Shown: one piece after another, positions 8,371 through 15,718 of the stretch
How positions within the stretch are numbered: position 1 is the first letter of the stretch
How the letters are laid out: each line of letters begins with the position of its first letter
Assembly: GCA_037200045.1 (NCBI GenBank)
Contig: JBBCHM010000002.1
Span: 857,241-921,240 of the forward strand
Reading direction: 5' to 3'
Origin: Rhizomicrobium sp.
Lineage (GTDB): Bacteria > Pseudomonadota > Alphaproteobacteria > Micropepsales > Micropepsaceae
DNA length: 64,000 nt
Notes under the pieces: generated by a model
Databases searched by the model: none
What the model saw: the letters and a program-made list of their open reading frames with translations, nothing else
Told to the model about the DNA's origin: nothing
Position numbers and translations under genes: made by a program

Positions 8371-8838
8371 CTAGCGCACCGAAACGACTTCCAATTCCAG
8401 CGGCGGCTTGCGGTTTTCGACTTCGACGATCTCTCCGGCGCGGGCGCCCATCAGGGCCTGGGCGATCGGCGAGACATAGGAGATGCGGCCCTGGGCCGGA
8501 TCGGCTTCGTCCTCGCCGACGATATGAAACGTTTCCGGCGGGCCGCCATGGCGGCGGATCACGATCTCCGAGCCGAACCCGACTTCGCCGTCATCGGCCG
8601 TGTGATCGACAAGCTGGGCGCTGGCGCGCCGCGCCGTCCAGTAGCGCAGATCACGCAAGAGGCGCGCCTTGTCGTCGGCGCCGGGGCCGGCGCCGAGCGC
8701 CTCGTTGAGCTCGAACAATTTCTGCTCCATCAGGCGCAGGCCGCGCGGCGTCACCAGATTGGCGCCGCTATCGAGGCGCAGCTCGGGCGGTCCGTCGGCG
8801 GGGGCGTCGTCGCGTTCGCGAACAAAGGCGCGGCTCAT
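8371..8838 (-). CDS. GreA/GreB-family transcription elongation factor
   Basis: This is a 155-residue Gre-like protein. The C-terminal half has the FKBP-like Gre fold, with GSEIVIRRHG, FHIVGEDEADPAQGRISYVS and SPIAQALMGARAGEIVEVE. The N-terminal half contains LVTPRGLRLMEQKLFELNEA and a helical hairpin, shorter and less acidic at the tip than canonical GreA. It may therefore be a GreB-like or Gre-factor-homologue protein that binds RNA polymerase in the secondary channel without full cleavage activity. The ATG at 8838 has AGAGGAAAG just upstream. It follows the CinA gene by 53 bases on the same strand. Confidence 0.82.
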   Translation of the reverse strand: MSRAFVRERDDAPADGPPELRLDSGANLVTPRGLRLMEQKLFELNEALGAGPGADDKARLLRDLRYWTARRASAQLVDHTADDGEVGFGSEIVIRRHGGPPETFHIVGEDEADPAQGRISYVSPIAQALMGARAGEIVEVENRKPPLELEVVSVR

Positions 8839-8891
8839 GATGCTTTCCTCTGGCGGAAAACAGGAAACCGGCGGCGCGCCATATTGTTCCT

Positions 8892-9371
8892 CTACTCCAA
8901 CGCGTTGAGCAAAAGTTCCAAGGCGCGCCGGGAGAAGGCGCGCATGTTGACAGCGCGATCGCTTTCGCCCGTCTCGACGGTGATCGCCCGCGACACGGGA
9001 CCGGCCAGCGCGATGCAGGTGTGGCCGGCGGCGTCGCCATAGGGATTGCCGGTCGGGCCAGCGGCGCCGGTCTCCGACAATCCCCAGGTCGCGCCGAAGC
9101 GCTCGCGCGCGGTGCGCGCCAGGAGTTGCGCATAGGGTTCGCTCGCCGAGCGCATGCCGGCGACGGCTTCGCGCGGCAGGTCCATCAGCAGGACGCGGGA
9201 CTTCGCCGTGTAGACGACGGCACCGCCGAGGAAATAGGCCGAGGCGCCAGAAACCGCGAGCAGCGCGGCACAGATCAATCCGCCGCTCGAGGACTCCGCG
9301 ACGGCGACCGTTTCCTTGCGCGCCTTGAGGCGCTCGGCGATGCGGCCGGCGAGGGGCAAGAGTTCCTGCAT
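8892..9371 (-). CDS. pncC: CinA-family nicotinamide-nucleotide amidohydrolase
   Basis: This 159-residue protein is a stand-alone CinA C-terminal domain, the enzyme that deamidates nicotinamide mononucleotide to nicotinate mononucleotide in pyridine nucleotide recycling. Signature parts are VAVAESSSGGLICAALL near residue 22 (the active-site Ser region), GAVVYTAKSR, and GLSETGAAGPTGNPYG. The N-terminal MoaB-like domain of long CinA is absent, as is normal for PncC. The start ATG abuts the stop of the small membrane gene at 9372, so the two are translationally coupled. The symbol rests on domain architecture rather than activity. Confidence 0.88.
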   Translation of the reverse strand: MQELLPLAGRIAERLKARKETVAVAESSSGGLICAALLAVSGASAYFLGGAVVYTAKSRVLLMDLPREAVAGMRSASEPYAQLLARTARERFGATWGLSETGAAGPTGNPYGDAAGHTCIALAGPVSRAITVETGESDRAVNMRAFSRRALELLLNALE

Positions 9372-9563
9372 CTAGGCGAAGACCACGCCGGCCAGCGCGG
9401 CGAGCAAGAGGGGCACGGCAAGCGCGAGGCCGATCTCGAACACGACGCGGTCGGGATCGATGTTCGCCCAGGCGCGCGGGCGGGCGCGGGGCGCGACGGC
9501 CTTGTCGCCGGCGGCGTACCACTCCCAGCGCTCCGCCGAAGACACATTCGAGGATTTTTCCAT
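9372..9563 (-). CDS. Small single-pass membrane protein, unknown
   Basis: A 63-residue ORF starting MEKSSNVSS, with polar first 40 residues (WEWYAAGD, RARPRAW) and a C-terminal hydrophobic segment ending VPLLLAALAGVVFA. Its TAG is immediately followed by the ATG of the CinA gene, which suggests a real upstream cistron. A longer version from the ATG at 9656 (94 residues) is possible; neither start has a strong ribosome site. I do not recognise a family. It is divergent from the M23 peptidase gene. Confidence 0.45.
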   Translation of the reverse strand: MEKSSNVSSAERWEWYAAGDKAVAPRARPRAWANIDPDRVVFEIGLALAVPLLLAALAGVVFA

Positions 9564-9747
9564 CGCCGCGAAGGTTCCGCCGTTAACGAAGGAAATATAG
9601 GCCGGCGCCGGCTGCCTCTCCACCGGAATCGAAAACTGCGGCAATGTCGCAAGCATTTGTTCCGTCTTGGCACGGGGCCGCGATCCGGTCACGATCGGCC
9701 GCGTCAAAGGGCGCCGCTTCGAAGAATTTTGTGGGACCGCTTCGCGC

Positions 9748-11064
9748 ATGAGTCGATACGACAGCCGAGACCGGCTCGCGCCGCGGCGGCGCCCGCTGCG
9801 CGCGGAGACCGTGGTCGTCCGCCAGCCGCCGCCTTTCCTTCCGCATATCTCGCTCGAGAACACGCTGGCCGCGGTCGGCATCCGTCCGAACCGGGCCAGG
9901 GGCGCCACGCATTCGCACGGGCTGCTGTGGCGCTGGTTCGCCTTCGAGTCGTCGGCGCTGGCGATCGGGAACACGATCGCGAGCGCGCTGCTGCTGATCG
10001 TCGCGATGACGATGACGGCGCCGGGGATGCGGCTGGCCGTGGCGCTCGGCATCGGGCCGCTGGTCTATGACGCGCTGAACGACGGCCTGCCCTATCTGGC
10101 GATCGGGTTGTTCGTCGCGGCGCTCTTGAAGGCGGCGCATGCGCGGCTCGACACCAAGGCCCATGTCGCGACGCGGGTCCTGGGATATGCGCTGGCGTTC
10201 GCGCTGGCGGTGGCGGGTCTGTGGATCGAGACCATGCTCGGCTATGCCAGCGTGGTGCCGTGGGTGTTCACGCCGGTGCTGGCGCTGGCAGGCGGCGCGA
10301 CGGCGGCGCGCGTGGCGACGGTCAATGCGTATCTCGTGTCCTATTTCGAGCCGGCGCTGATCGGCGGGACGGGACTGCTTCTGCTCGCCAAGCATTTCAA
10401 GAGCGGCACGGCGCGGCGCGCGCCGCTTCATCGCAAGCGCGTGGCGCTGGGCGGCATCGCGCTGGCCGGCGCCGTGATCGCCATCGCGGCGCATGCGGGA
10501 TGGCGGCACCATACCGGCGCCGACACGCGCGACGGCTTCGGCTTCGCGATCGGCGGCGAGACGCTGTCGGGCGAGGACCGGGTCTATGGCGCGCTGTTCG
10601 CGCCGGGCGTGGCCTGCCATGTGTCGAGCCTCTATGGCTGGCGCGACGATCCCTTGGCGCCGGGACGCAGCGAAAAGCACCAGGGCGTCGACGTCGCGGT
10701 GCGCGAGGGCACGCCGGTGCATGCGATGACCGATGGCCGCGTGATGTTCGCGGAGTTCGACGGCGGGCTGGGAAATTTCGTGGCGCTGAAGCCGGCGGGC
10801 AGCGACGCGCCGACGGTGATCAACGGGCATATGTCGCGGCTGGCGGTGCGGGCGGGCGACGACGTGCATCGCGGCGACGTGATCGGCTATGCCGGCAGCA
10901 CGGGGCGCTCGACCGGGCCGCATGTGCATGTCCAGCTTTGCCCCAGCGGCCACATGGTGCGCGGCGGCTTCGTCTGCGGCGGCGCGACCAATCCGTACGA
11001 GAACTGGCCGACGCTGGCGGCGCTGGCGCGGATGTCCTGCGTCGACGGGCCGGAGATCTACTGA
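9748..11064 (+). CDS. M23-family metallopeptidase with multi-pass membrane region
   Basis: This is a 438-residue protein. After a basic N-terminus, several hydrophobic segments run from about 65 to 245, then a periplasmic C-terminal LytM/M23 domain (about 285-415). The domain has SSLYGWRDDPL, EKHQGVDVAVREGTPVHA with the first metal His/Asp, NGHMSRL, and the HxH motif in GRSTGPHVHVQL. These are the full zinc-ligand set of a peptidoglycan endopeptidase such as those cleaving stem-peptide cross-links. The multi-span N-terminal part is unusual; most M23 proteins have one anchor or a signal peptide. I chose the ATG at 9748; an in-frame TTG at 9667 is less likely. The last seven bases overlap the convergent symporter gene. 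Confidence 0.85.
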   Translation: MSRYDSRDRLAPRRRPLRAETVVVRQPPPFLPHISLENTLAAVGIRPNRARGATHSHGLLWRWFAFESSALAIGNTIASALLLIVAMTMTAPGMRLAVALGIGPLVYDALNDGLPYLAIGLFVAALLKAAHARLDTKAHVATRVLGYALAFALAVAGLWIETMLGYASVVPWVFTPVLALAGGATAARVATVNAYLVSYFEPALIGGTGLLLLAKHFKSGTARRAPLHRKRVALGGIALAGAVIAIAAHAGWRHHTGADTRDGFGFAIGGETLSGEDRVYGALFAPGVACHVSSLYGWRDDPLAPGRSEKHQGVDVAVREGTPVHAMTDGRVMFAEFDGGLGNFVALKPAGSDAPTVINGHMSRLAVRAGDDVHRGDVIGYAGSTGRSTGPHVHVQLCPSGHMVRGGFVCGGATNPYENWPTLAALARMSCVDGPEIY

Positions 11065-12281
11065 ACCGGTTTGGCGCGGCCCTCCCAGGCATCGACCACG
11101 ACGCAGGCCACCGCGTTGCCGACGATGTTGGTGCCGCTGCGGCCCATGTCGAGCAGGTGATCGACCGCGAGCACGAGCAGGAGGCCGGCCTCGGGGATGT
11201 GGAAGTAAGGCAGCGCCGCCAGGATGACGACCAGCGAGGCGCGCGGCACGCCTGCCATGCCTTTCGAGGTGATCATCATGATCAGGAGCAGCGTCACCTG
11301 CTGGCCCAGCGTGAGGTCGATGCCATAGGCCTGGGCGATGAACAGCGTCGCGAAGGTGCAATACATCGTCGAGCCGTCGAGGTTGAAGGAATAGCCGAGC
11401 GGCAGCACGAAGCTGACGATGCGGCGCGGCAGGCCGATGCGCTGAAGCTGTTCCAGGAGGCGCGGATAGGCGGCTTCCGAACTCGCGGTCGAAAAGGCCA
11501 GCAGCACCGGATCGCGAACCGCATGGAACAGGGCCGCGGTGCCGCCGCGGCGGATCACGGCGGCGACGGCGAACAGGACCGCCCAGAGCAGAAGCAGCGC
11601 CAGATAGAAGCTGCCGACGAAGCGCGCATAGGTGAGGAGCACGCCGGCGCCCTGGGTCGCGACCGTCGAGGCCAGCGCGGCGAACACCACGAGCGGCGCC
11701 ACTTTCATCACATAGCTGGTGATTTTCAGCATCACGGCGGCAACCTGTTCGGCCAGCGCCAGGATTGCCGGGGCGCGGTCCTGGGTCGCGGCCATCGCGG
11801 TGCCGAGGAAGCAGGCGAACACGACGATCTGCAGGATCTCGTTGTTCGCCATCGCCTCCACGATGGAGCGCGGGATCAGATGGGTGAGGAAATCGGTCAG
11901 GGAGAGCGACGCGGCGGTGGCGGGCGCCGCGCCGGCCGCGGGCGGCAGCGACAGGCCCACGCCGGGCTGGAACAGATGGACCATGATCAGGCCGAGGACG
12001 AGCGAGACCAGCGAGGCCAGCACGAACCAGGCGATGGCGCGGGCGCCGACCCGGCTGATCGCGGCGGCATCCTCCATATGCGCGATGCCGACGATGAGGG
12101 TGGAGAGCACCAGCGGCGCGATGATCATCCGGATCAGGCGCAGGAAGGCGAAGGTGACGAGGCCGAAGCCGTCGGTGAGCTGGGCGATCTGGCCGGCATC
12201 GAGCCAGGCATGGCCGGCGAGGCCGACCGCGATGCCGAGCACCATGGCGGTCAGAAGCAGAAGCGCGAAAGTACGGCTCAA
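11058..12281 (-). CDS. Dicarboxylate/amino acid:cation symporter (DAACS family)
   Basis: This is a 407-residue inner-membrane transporter of the GltP/DctA family, which takes up C4-dicarboxylates, glutamate or aspartate with protons or sodium. Family hallmarks are FLRLIRMIIAPLVLSTL near residue 45, the serine-rich hairpin FSTASSEAAYPRLLEQL, GYSFNLDGSTMYCTFATLFI, the SKGMAGVPRASLVV hairpin 2 region, and the C-terminal DMGRSGTNIVGNAVACVVV holding the substrate-binding Asp/Arg/Asn. The substrate cannot be decided from sequence. It is convergent with the M23 gene and has a composite repeat at 12384-12469 upstream of its start. Confidence 0.9.
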   Translation of the reverse strand: MSRTFALLLLTAMVLGIAVGLAGHAWLDAGQIAQLTDGFGLVTFAFLRLIRMIIAPLVLSTLIVGIAHMEDAAAISRVGARAIAWFVLASLVSLVLGLIMVHLFQPGVGLSLPPAAGAAPATAASLSLTDFLTHLIPRSIVEAMANNEILQIVVFACFLGTAMAATQDRAPAILALAEQVAAVMLKITSYVMKVAPLVVFAALASTVATQGAGVLLTYARFVGSFYLALLLLWAVLFAVAAVIRRGGTAALFHAVRDPVLLAFSTASSEAAYPRLLEQLQRIGLPRRIVSFVLPLGYSFNLDGSTMYCTFATLFIAQAYGIDLTLGQQVTLLLIMMITSKGMAGVPRASLVVILAALPYFHIPEAGLLLVLAVDHLLDMGRSGTNIVGNAVACVVVDAWEGRAKPVQ

Positions 12282-12383
12282 AGAAATCCCCTGCCCGGTT
12301 GGCGGCGGAGTGGACGGAATTCAGGCGGCGAGCGCAAGGGGTGGATTTCCATAGGGCGCGCGACGTTCCCAATCCAACCCACC

Positions 12384-12469
12384 TGTCATCCGCCGCGAAT
12401 GCGGCGGACCCAGGTGACACCGAGCGGTGCGAGCGTCACCTGGGTGCCCCGCATTCGCGGGGCATGACA
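12384..12469. repeat. Composite inverted repeat, copy 1 (TGTCAT...ATGACA)
   Basis: An 86-base element bounded by TGTCAT and ATGACA. Each 35-base arm contains its own hairpin (CCGCCGC-GAAT-GCGGCGG on the left, GCCCCGC-ATTC-GCGGGGC on the right), followed by the word CCCAGGTGAC. The arms are reverse complements except at four positions, and those four differences are paired so that each local hairpin is preserved. It lies between the symporter start and the phosphotransferase stop. Related copies are at 17307-17398 and 62126-62258. Confidence 0.85.
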
Positions 12470-12486
12470 GTTTTTCTTTGAAATCT

Positions 12487-13539
12487 CTAATCGTCGCGAT
12501 GCAGCAGTTCGAGGGCCTGTTCGGCGAGGCGCGGCGTGCCGTTGATCGCCGGGCGGTCGGATGGCGCGACGCCGCTCAGCACCCGGCGGTAAACGCCCTG
12601 GCTGATCGAGGCGAGCCGGAAGACGCCGAAGGCGAGATAGAAATTCCAGTCCGGAATGGAGGCCCGGCCGGTGCGGCGGCAATAGGCGTCGCGATACTCG
12701 GCTTCGGTCGGGATTCCGCTCGAAGCGAAATCGACGCCGATCAGGGTGCCCCAGCTTTCCGACTCCGAATGCCAGAGAAAGCAGTTGTAGCCAATATCCG
12801 CCAGCGGATGGCCGATGGTGCAGAGCTCCCAATCGAGCACCGCGATCAGGCGCGGCTCGGTCGGGTGGAACATGGTGTTCTCCAGCCGGTAATCGCCATG
12901 GGCGATGGAGACCGACTGGTCGGGCGGGATGAGGTTCGGCAGTTCCTCGATGAGCTTTTCCATCGCCGGAATGTTTTCAGTTTCGGCGCCGCGATATTGC
13001 TTGATCCAGCGCGCCACCTGGCGCTCGAAATAGCCGCCGGGGCGGCCGAAATCGCCGAGGCCGACGGCCTCATAATCGACCTTGTGCAGCTTCGCCAACG
13101 TGGCGTTGAGTTCGTCGTAGACGGCGGCGCGTTCGGCGCGGGTGAGACCGGGAAGCTTGGCGTCGCGGAAGACGCGGCCTTCGAGGAAGTCCATCACATA
13201 GAAGCCGGTGCCGATGACATTATCGTCCGTACACAGATGGCGCATGCGCGGGACGGGCACGCCGGTGCCGTCGAGCGCCTTCATCACACGGTATTCACGG
13301 TCGACCTGGTGGGCGCTGGCGAGGAGTTGGCCCGGCGGTTTCTTGCGCAGGACATAATGCAGCGGGCCGGCGGGACCTTGCGTGGTCAGCTTGAAGGTCG
13401 GGTTGGAGGCGCCGCCCTTGATCTGCTGCACCGCCATGTCGCGGCCGAAGCCTTCGACATGGCGTTCGAGATGGGCCTTCAGCGCCGCCTCGTCGAAGCG
13501 CAGCGCGGGCGCGACCGCGCCGAGAAGCGCGTCGCTCAT
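12487..13539 (-). CDS. Phosphotransferase family protein (ACAD10/APH-like)
   Basis: This is a 350-residue aminoglycoside-phosphotransferase-fold protein of the type fused to or encoded beside acyl-CoA dehydrogenases. Visible kinase motifs are LRKKPPG with the ATP-binding Lys (about 67), the Brenner motif IAHGDYRLENTMFH (catalytic Asp and Asn, about 210) and AVLDWELCTIGHPLADIGY with the metal Asp. Homologues are thought to phosphorylate 4-hydroxy acids or their CoA esters for beta-oxidation, so a role in fatty or hydroxy-acid degradation is more likely than antibiotic resistance. The ATG at 13539 overlaps the SDR stop as ATGA, so the pair is co-translated. Confidence 0.88.
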   Translation of the reverse strand: MSDALLGAVAPALRFDEAALKAHLERHVEGFGRDMAVQQIKGGASNPTFKLTTQGPAGPLHYVLRKKPPGQLLASAHQVDREYRVMKALDGTGVPVPRMRHLCTDDNVIGTGFYVMDFLEGRVFRDAKLPGLTRAERAAVYDELNATLAKLHKVDYEAVGLGDFGRPGGYFERQVARWIKQYRGAETENIPAMEKLIEELPNLIPPDQSVSIAHGDYRLENTMFHPTEPRLIAVLDWELCTIGHPLADIGYNCFLWHSESESWGTLIGVDFASSGIPTEAEYRDAYCRRTGRASIPDWNFYLAFGVFRLASISQGVYRRVLSGVAPSDRPAINGTPRLAEQALELLHRDD

Positions 13540-14345
13540 GACTTGGAGAGCTTGTTCAGCGTCTCGAACAGCGTGCCGGCGGCCATGCCGTCGCGGGTGC
13601 CTTCGGGATCGAGCGTCGCGGCCTTGTCGAGCTCGAATATCTCCGGCGGCACGTACCAGTGCAGCTTGTCGGAGTGATAGGCCTCCCACACGACCTTGGC
13701 GACTTCGATCGGCGGGATGGCGCGGAACATGCCTTCCTTCGGCGCGTTGGCGGCGAGGCCCGGCGGGAGGATCGGCGTGTCGATCAGGCCGGGCAGCACG
13801 TCGGCGGCGCGCACGCCGATCATCTTGAACTCGACGGCGAGCGCTTCGGTGAGGCCCTTCACGGCGTGCTTGGTCGCGGAATAGACCGCGATGCCGGGCA
13901 TGCCGTAGGTCGCGGACGACGAGGAGGTCGTGAAGCAGAGCGAGCCGGGCGTCGCCTTGAGGTATTTGATGCCTTCGTGGATGCCGATCAAGACGGAGAC
14001 GAAATTGGTGTTCACCACCGCCATCACGTCCTCGAAGGACTGGTCGGCGAAGAAGCCGCCGCGGCCGATGCCGGCATTGTTGTAGAGGATGTCGAGCTTG
14101 CCGTCGGTCTGCGCGGTGAAATCGGCGAGCGCGGCGGCGAATTTCTCGCGCTGGGTGACGTCGAGCAGGCCGGTCTTGCAATTGTCCGAGCCGATCTCCT
14201 GTTCCAGCGTTTTCAGACCGTTTTCGTTGACGTCGTAGCCGCCGACGAACCAGCCTTTCGACGCGAACAGCTTGGCGGTCTCGCGCCCCATGCCGGAGGC
14301 GGCGCCGGTGATGAAGATGGATTTGCGGCCGTTCGCGTGTGACAT
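13536..14345 (-). CDS. SDR family NAD(P)-dependent oxidoreductase
   Basis: This is a 269-residue classical short-chain dehydrogenase. The Rossmann glycine motif is TGAASGMGRETA (about 14-25), followed by the NNAG motif at about 91 and the catalytic TSSSSATYGMPGIAVYSATK containing Ser, Tyr and Lys (YxxxK). GLIDTPILPPG follows the active site. It probably oxidises or reduces a hydroxyacyl substrate. Coupling to the ACAD10-like phosphotransferase suggests both serve degradation of an unusual fatty or hydroxy acid. No acyl-CoA dehydrogenase lies next to them. Confidence 0.9.
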   Translation of the reverse strand: MSHANGRKSIFITGAASGMGRETAKLFASKGWFVGGYDVNENGLKTLEQEIGSDNCKTGLLDVTQREKFAAALADFTAQTDGKLDILYNNAGIGRGGFFADQSFEDVMAVVNTNFVSVLIGIHEGIKYLKATPGSLCFTTSSSSATYGMPGIAVYSATKHAVKGLTEALAVEFKMIGVRAADVLPGLIDTPILPPGLAANAPKEGMFRAIPPIEVAKVVWEAYHSDKLHWYVPPEIFELDKAATLDPEGTRDGMAAGTLFETLNKLSKS

Positions 14346-14412
14346 GAGATGGCTCCGGGTTGCGGCGGCACGTTAGACGCGGAGGGAGCCGCGTCAACGG
14401 TGACGCAAGGAT

Positions 14413-14548
14413 AACCTCTCCCGCGGAGCGGGAGAGGTCGGCGAGCGCAGCGAGCCGGGTGAGGGCCCGCCGCGCGGCGAACCCCTCACCCGAAATTCGC
14501 TCCGCTTCGCTTCGCGAATTTCGACCTCTCCCGCAAGCGGGAGAGGTT
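14413..14548. repeat. Composite intergenic repeat with CTCTCCCGC hairpin ends
   Basis: The element begins and ends with hairpins AACCTCTCCCGC-GGA-GCGGGAGAGG and CCTCTCCCGCAAGCGGGAGAGG. Internal complementary words GGTGAGGG and CCCTCACC, and a GAAATTCGC / GCGAATTTC stem, nest inside. Its right edge overlaps the stop codon of the cystathionine gamma-lyase gene. The same architecture, with different sequence, is seen at 49319-49449. It may serve as that gene's transcription terminator. Confidence 0.75.
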
Positions 14549-15707
14549 AGCCGAGCGCCTGTTCCAGATCCGCGATCAAATCGTCGGCGTCTTCGATGCC
14601 GACCGACAGGCGCACCAACTCGTCGGAAATGCCGAGCCGCGCGCGCTGGTCTTCGGGGATCGAAGCGTGGGTCATGATCGCGGGATGCTCGATCAGGCTT
14701 TCGACGCCGCCGAGGCTCTCGGCCAGGGTGAAGAGTTGCGTGCGTTCGAGGACGCGCTTGGTGGCGGAAAGGCCGCCCTTGACGAAGAACGACACGATGC
14801 CGCCGAAGCCGTGCATCTGCGCCGTCGCAAGCGCGTGCTGCGGATGGCTTTCGAGGCCGGGATAGATCACGCGTCCAACCTTGGGATGGCGCTCCAGCCA
14901 GGCGGCGATCCTGAGCGCGTTGGCGCAGTGGCGCTCCATGCGCAAAGCGAGCGTCTTGAGGCCACGCAGCGCGAGGAAACTGTCGAACGGGCCGGCGATG
15001 CTGCCGATGGCGTTGTGCAGGAAGCGCAGGCGGGCGGTGAGCTCGGCGTCCTTGGTCACGGCGCAGCCGCCGACGATGTCGGAATGGCCGTTGAGGTATT
15101 TCGTCGTGGAATGGATCACGATGTCGAAGCCGTGCTCCAGCGGGCGCTGGACATAGGGACTGGCGAAGGTGTTGTCGGCGACGGCGAGCAGATAGTGCTT
15201 CTTCGCCAGCGCCGCGATGGCCGACAGATCGGCGAGGCGGAGCAGCGGATTGGTCGGGGTCTCGACCCAGATCATCCGCGTGTTGGGCTTGACCGCGGCC
15301 TCGATGGCGGCGAGGTCCGACAGATCGACGAAGGAAAATTCCAGGCCGGCGGAGCGCTTGCGCACCTTGTCGAACAGGCGGAACGAGCCGCCATAGAGAT
15401 CGTCGCTGGCGATGACATGCGATCCGGTGTCGAGCAGCTCCAGCACCGTGGAGATGGCGGCGAGGCCGGAGGCGAAGGCATAGCCGTCGCTGCCGCTTTC
15501 GAGGTCGGCGATGCAGCGCTCGAACGCCATGCGGGTCGGGTTCTGGCTGCGCGAATATTCGTAGCCCTTGTGGACGCCGGGGCTTTCCTGCGCGTAGGTC
15601 GAGGTGGCGTAGATCGGCACCATCACCGCGCCGGTCGAGGGGTCGTGATGCTGCCCCGCATGGATCGTCCGTGTCGAGAACGCCAGGCGATTCTTCTGTT
15701 CGTTCAT
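14547..15707 (-). CDS. Cystathionine gamma-lyase / gamma-synthase (PLP)
   Basis: This is a 386-residue Cys/Met metabolism PLP enzyme. Signature parts include YEYSRSQNPTRMAFE (cofactor phosphate contacts from the partner subunit), SHVIASDDLYGGSFRLFDKV, WVETPTNPLLRLAD, VADNTFASPYVQRPLEHG, and the PLP lysine in HSTTKYLNGHSDIVGG. The C-terminal part has SLGGVESLIEHPAIMTHAS and LVRLSVGIED. The adjacent upstream cystathionine beta-synthase argues for the gamma-lyase reaction (cystathionine to cysteine, alpha-ketobutyrate and ammonia), completing reverse transsulfuration. Gamma-synthase activity cannot be excluded. It starts 11 bases after the CBS gene. Its stop lies inside a composite repeat. Confidence 0.9.
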   Translation of the reverse strand: MNEQKNRLAFSTRTIHAGQHHDPSTGAVMVPIYATSTYAQESPGVHKGYEYSRSQNPTRMAFERCIADLESGSDGYAFASGLAAISTVLELLDTGSHVIASDDLYGGSFRLFDKVRKRSAGLEFSFVDLSDLAAIEAAVKPNTRMIWVETPTNPLLRLADLSAIAALAKKHYLLAVADNTFASPYVQRPLEHGFDIVIHSTTKYLNGHSDIVGGCAVTKDAELTARLRFLHNAIGSIAGPFDSFLALRGLKTLALRMERHCANALRIAAWLERHPKVGRVIYPGLESHPQHALATAQMHGFGGIVSFFVKGGLSATKRVLERTQLFTLAESLGGVESLIEHPAIMTHASIPEDQRARLGISDELVRLSVGIEDADDLIADLEQALG

Positions 15708-15718
15708 TTTGCCTTCAC

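Noticed and set aside
12384-12469. CRISPR-like repeats
   Set aside because: The TGTCAT elements are dispersed single inverted units tens of kilobases apart, not direct repeats with regular spacers.
12487-13539. Aminoglycoside resistance gene
   Set aside because: The kinase motifs are shared, but overall pattern and coupling to an SDR match ACAD10-like metabolic phosphotransferases.
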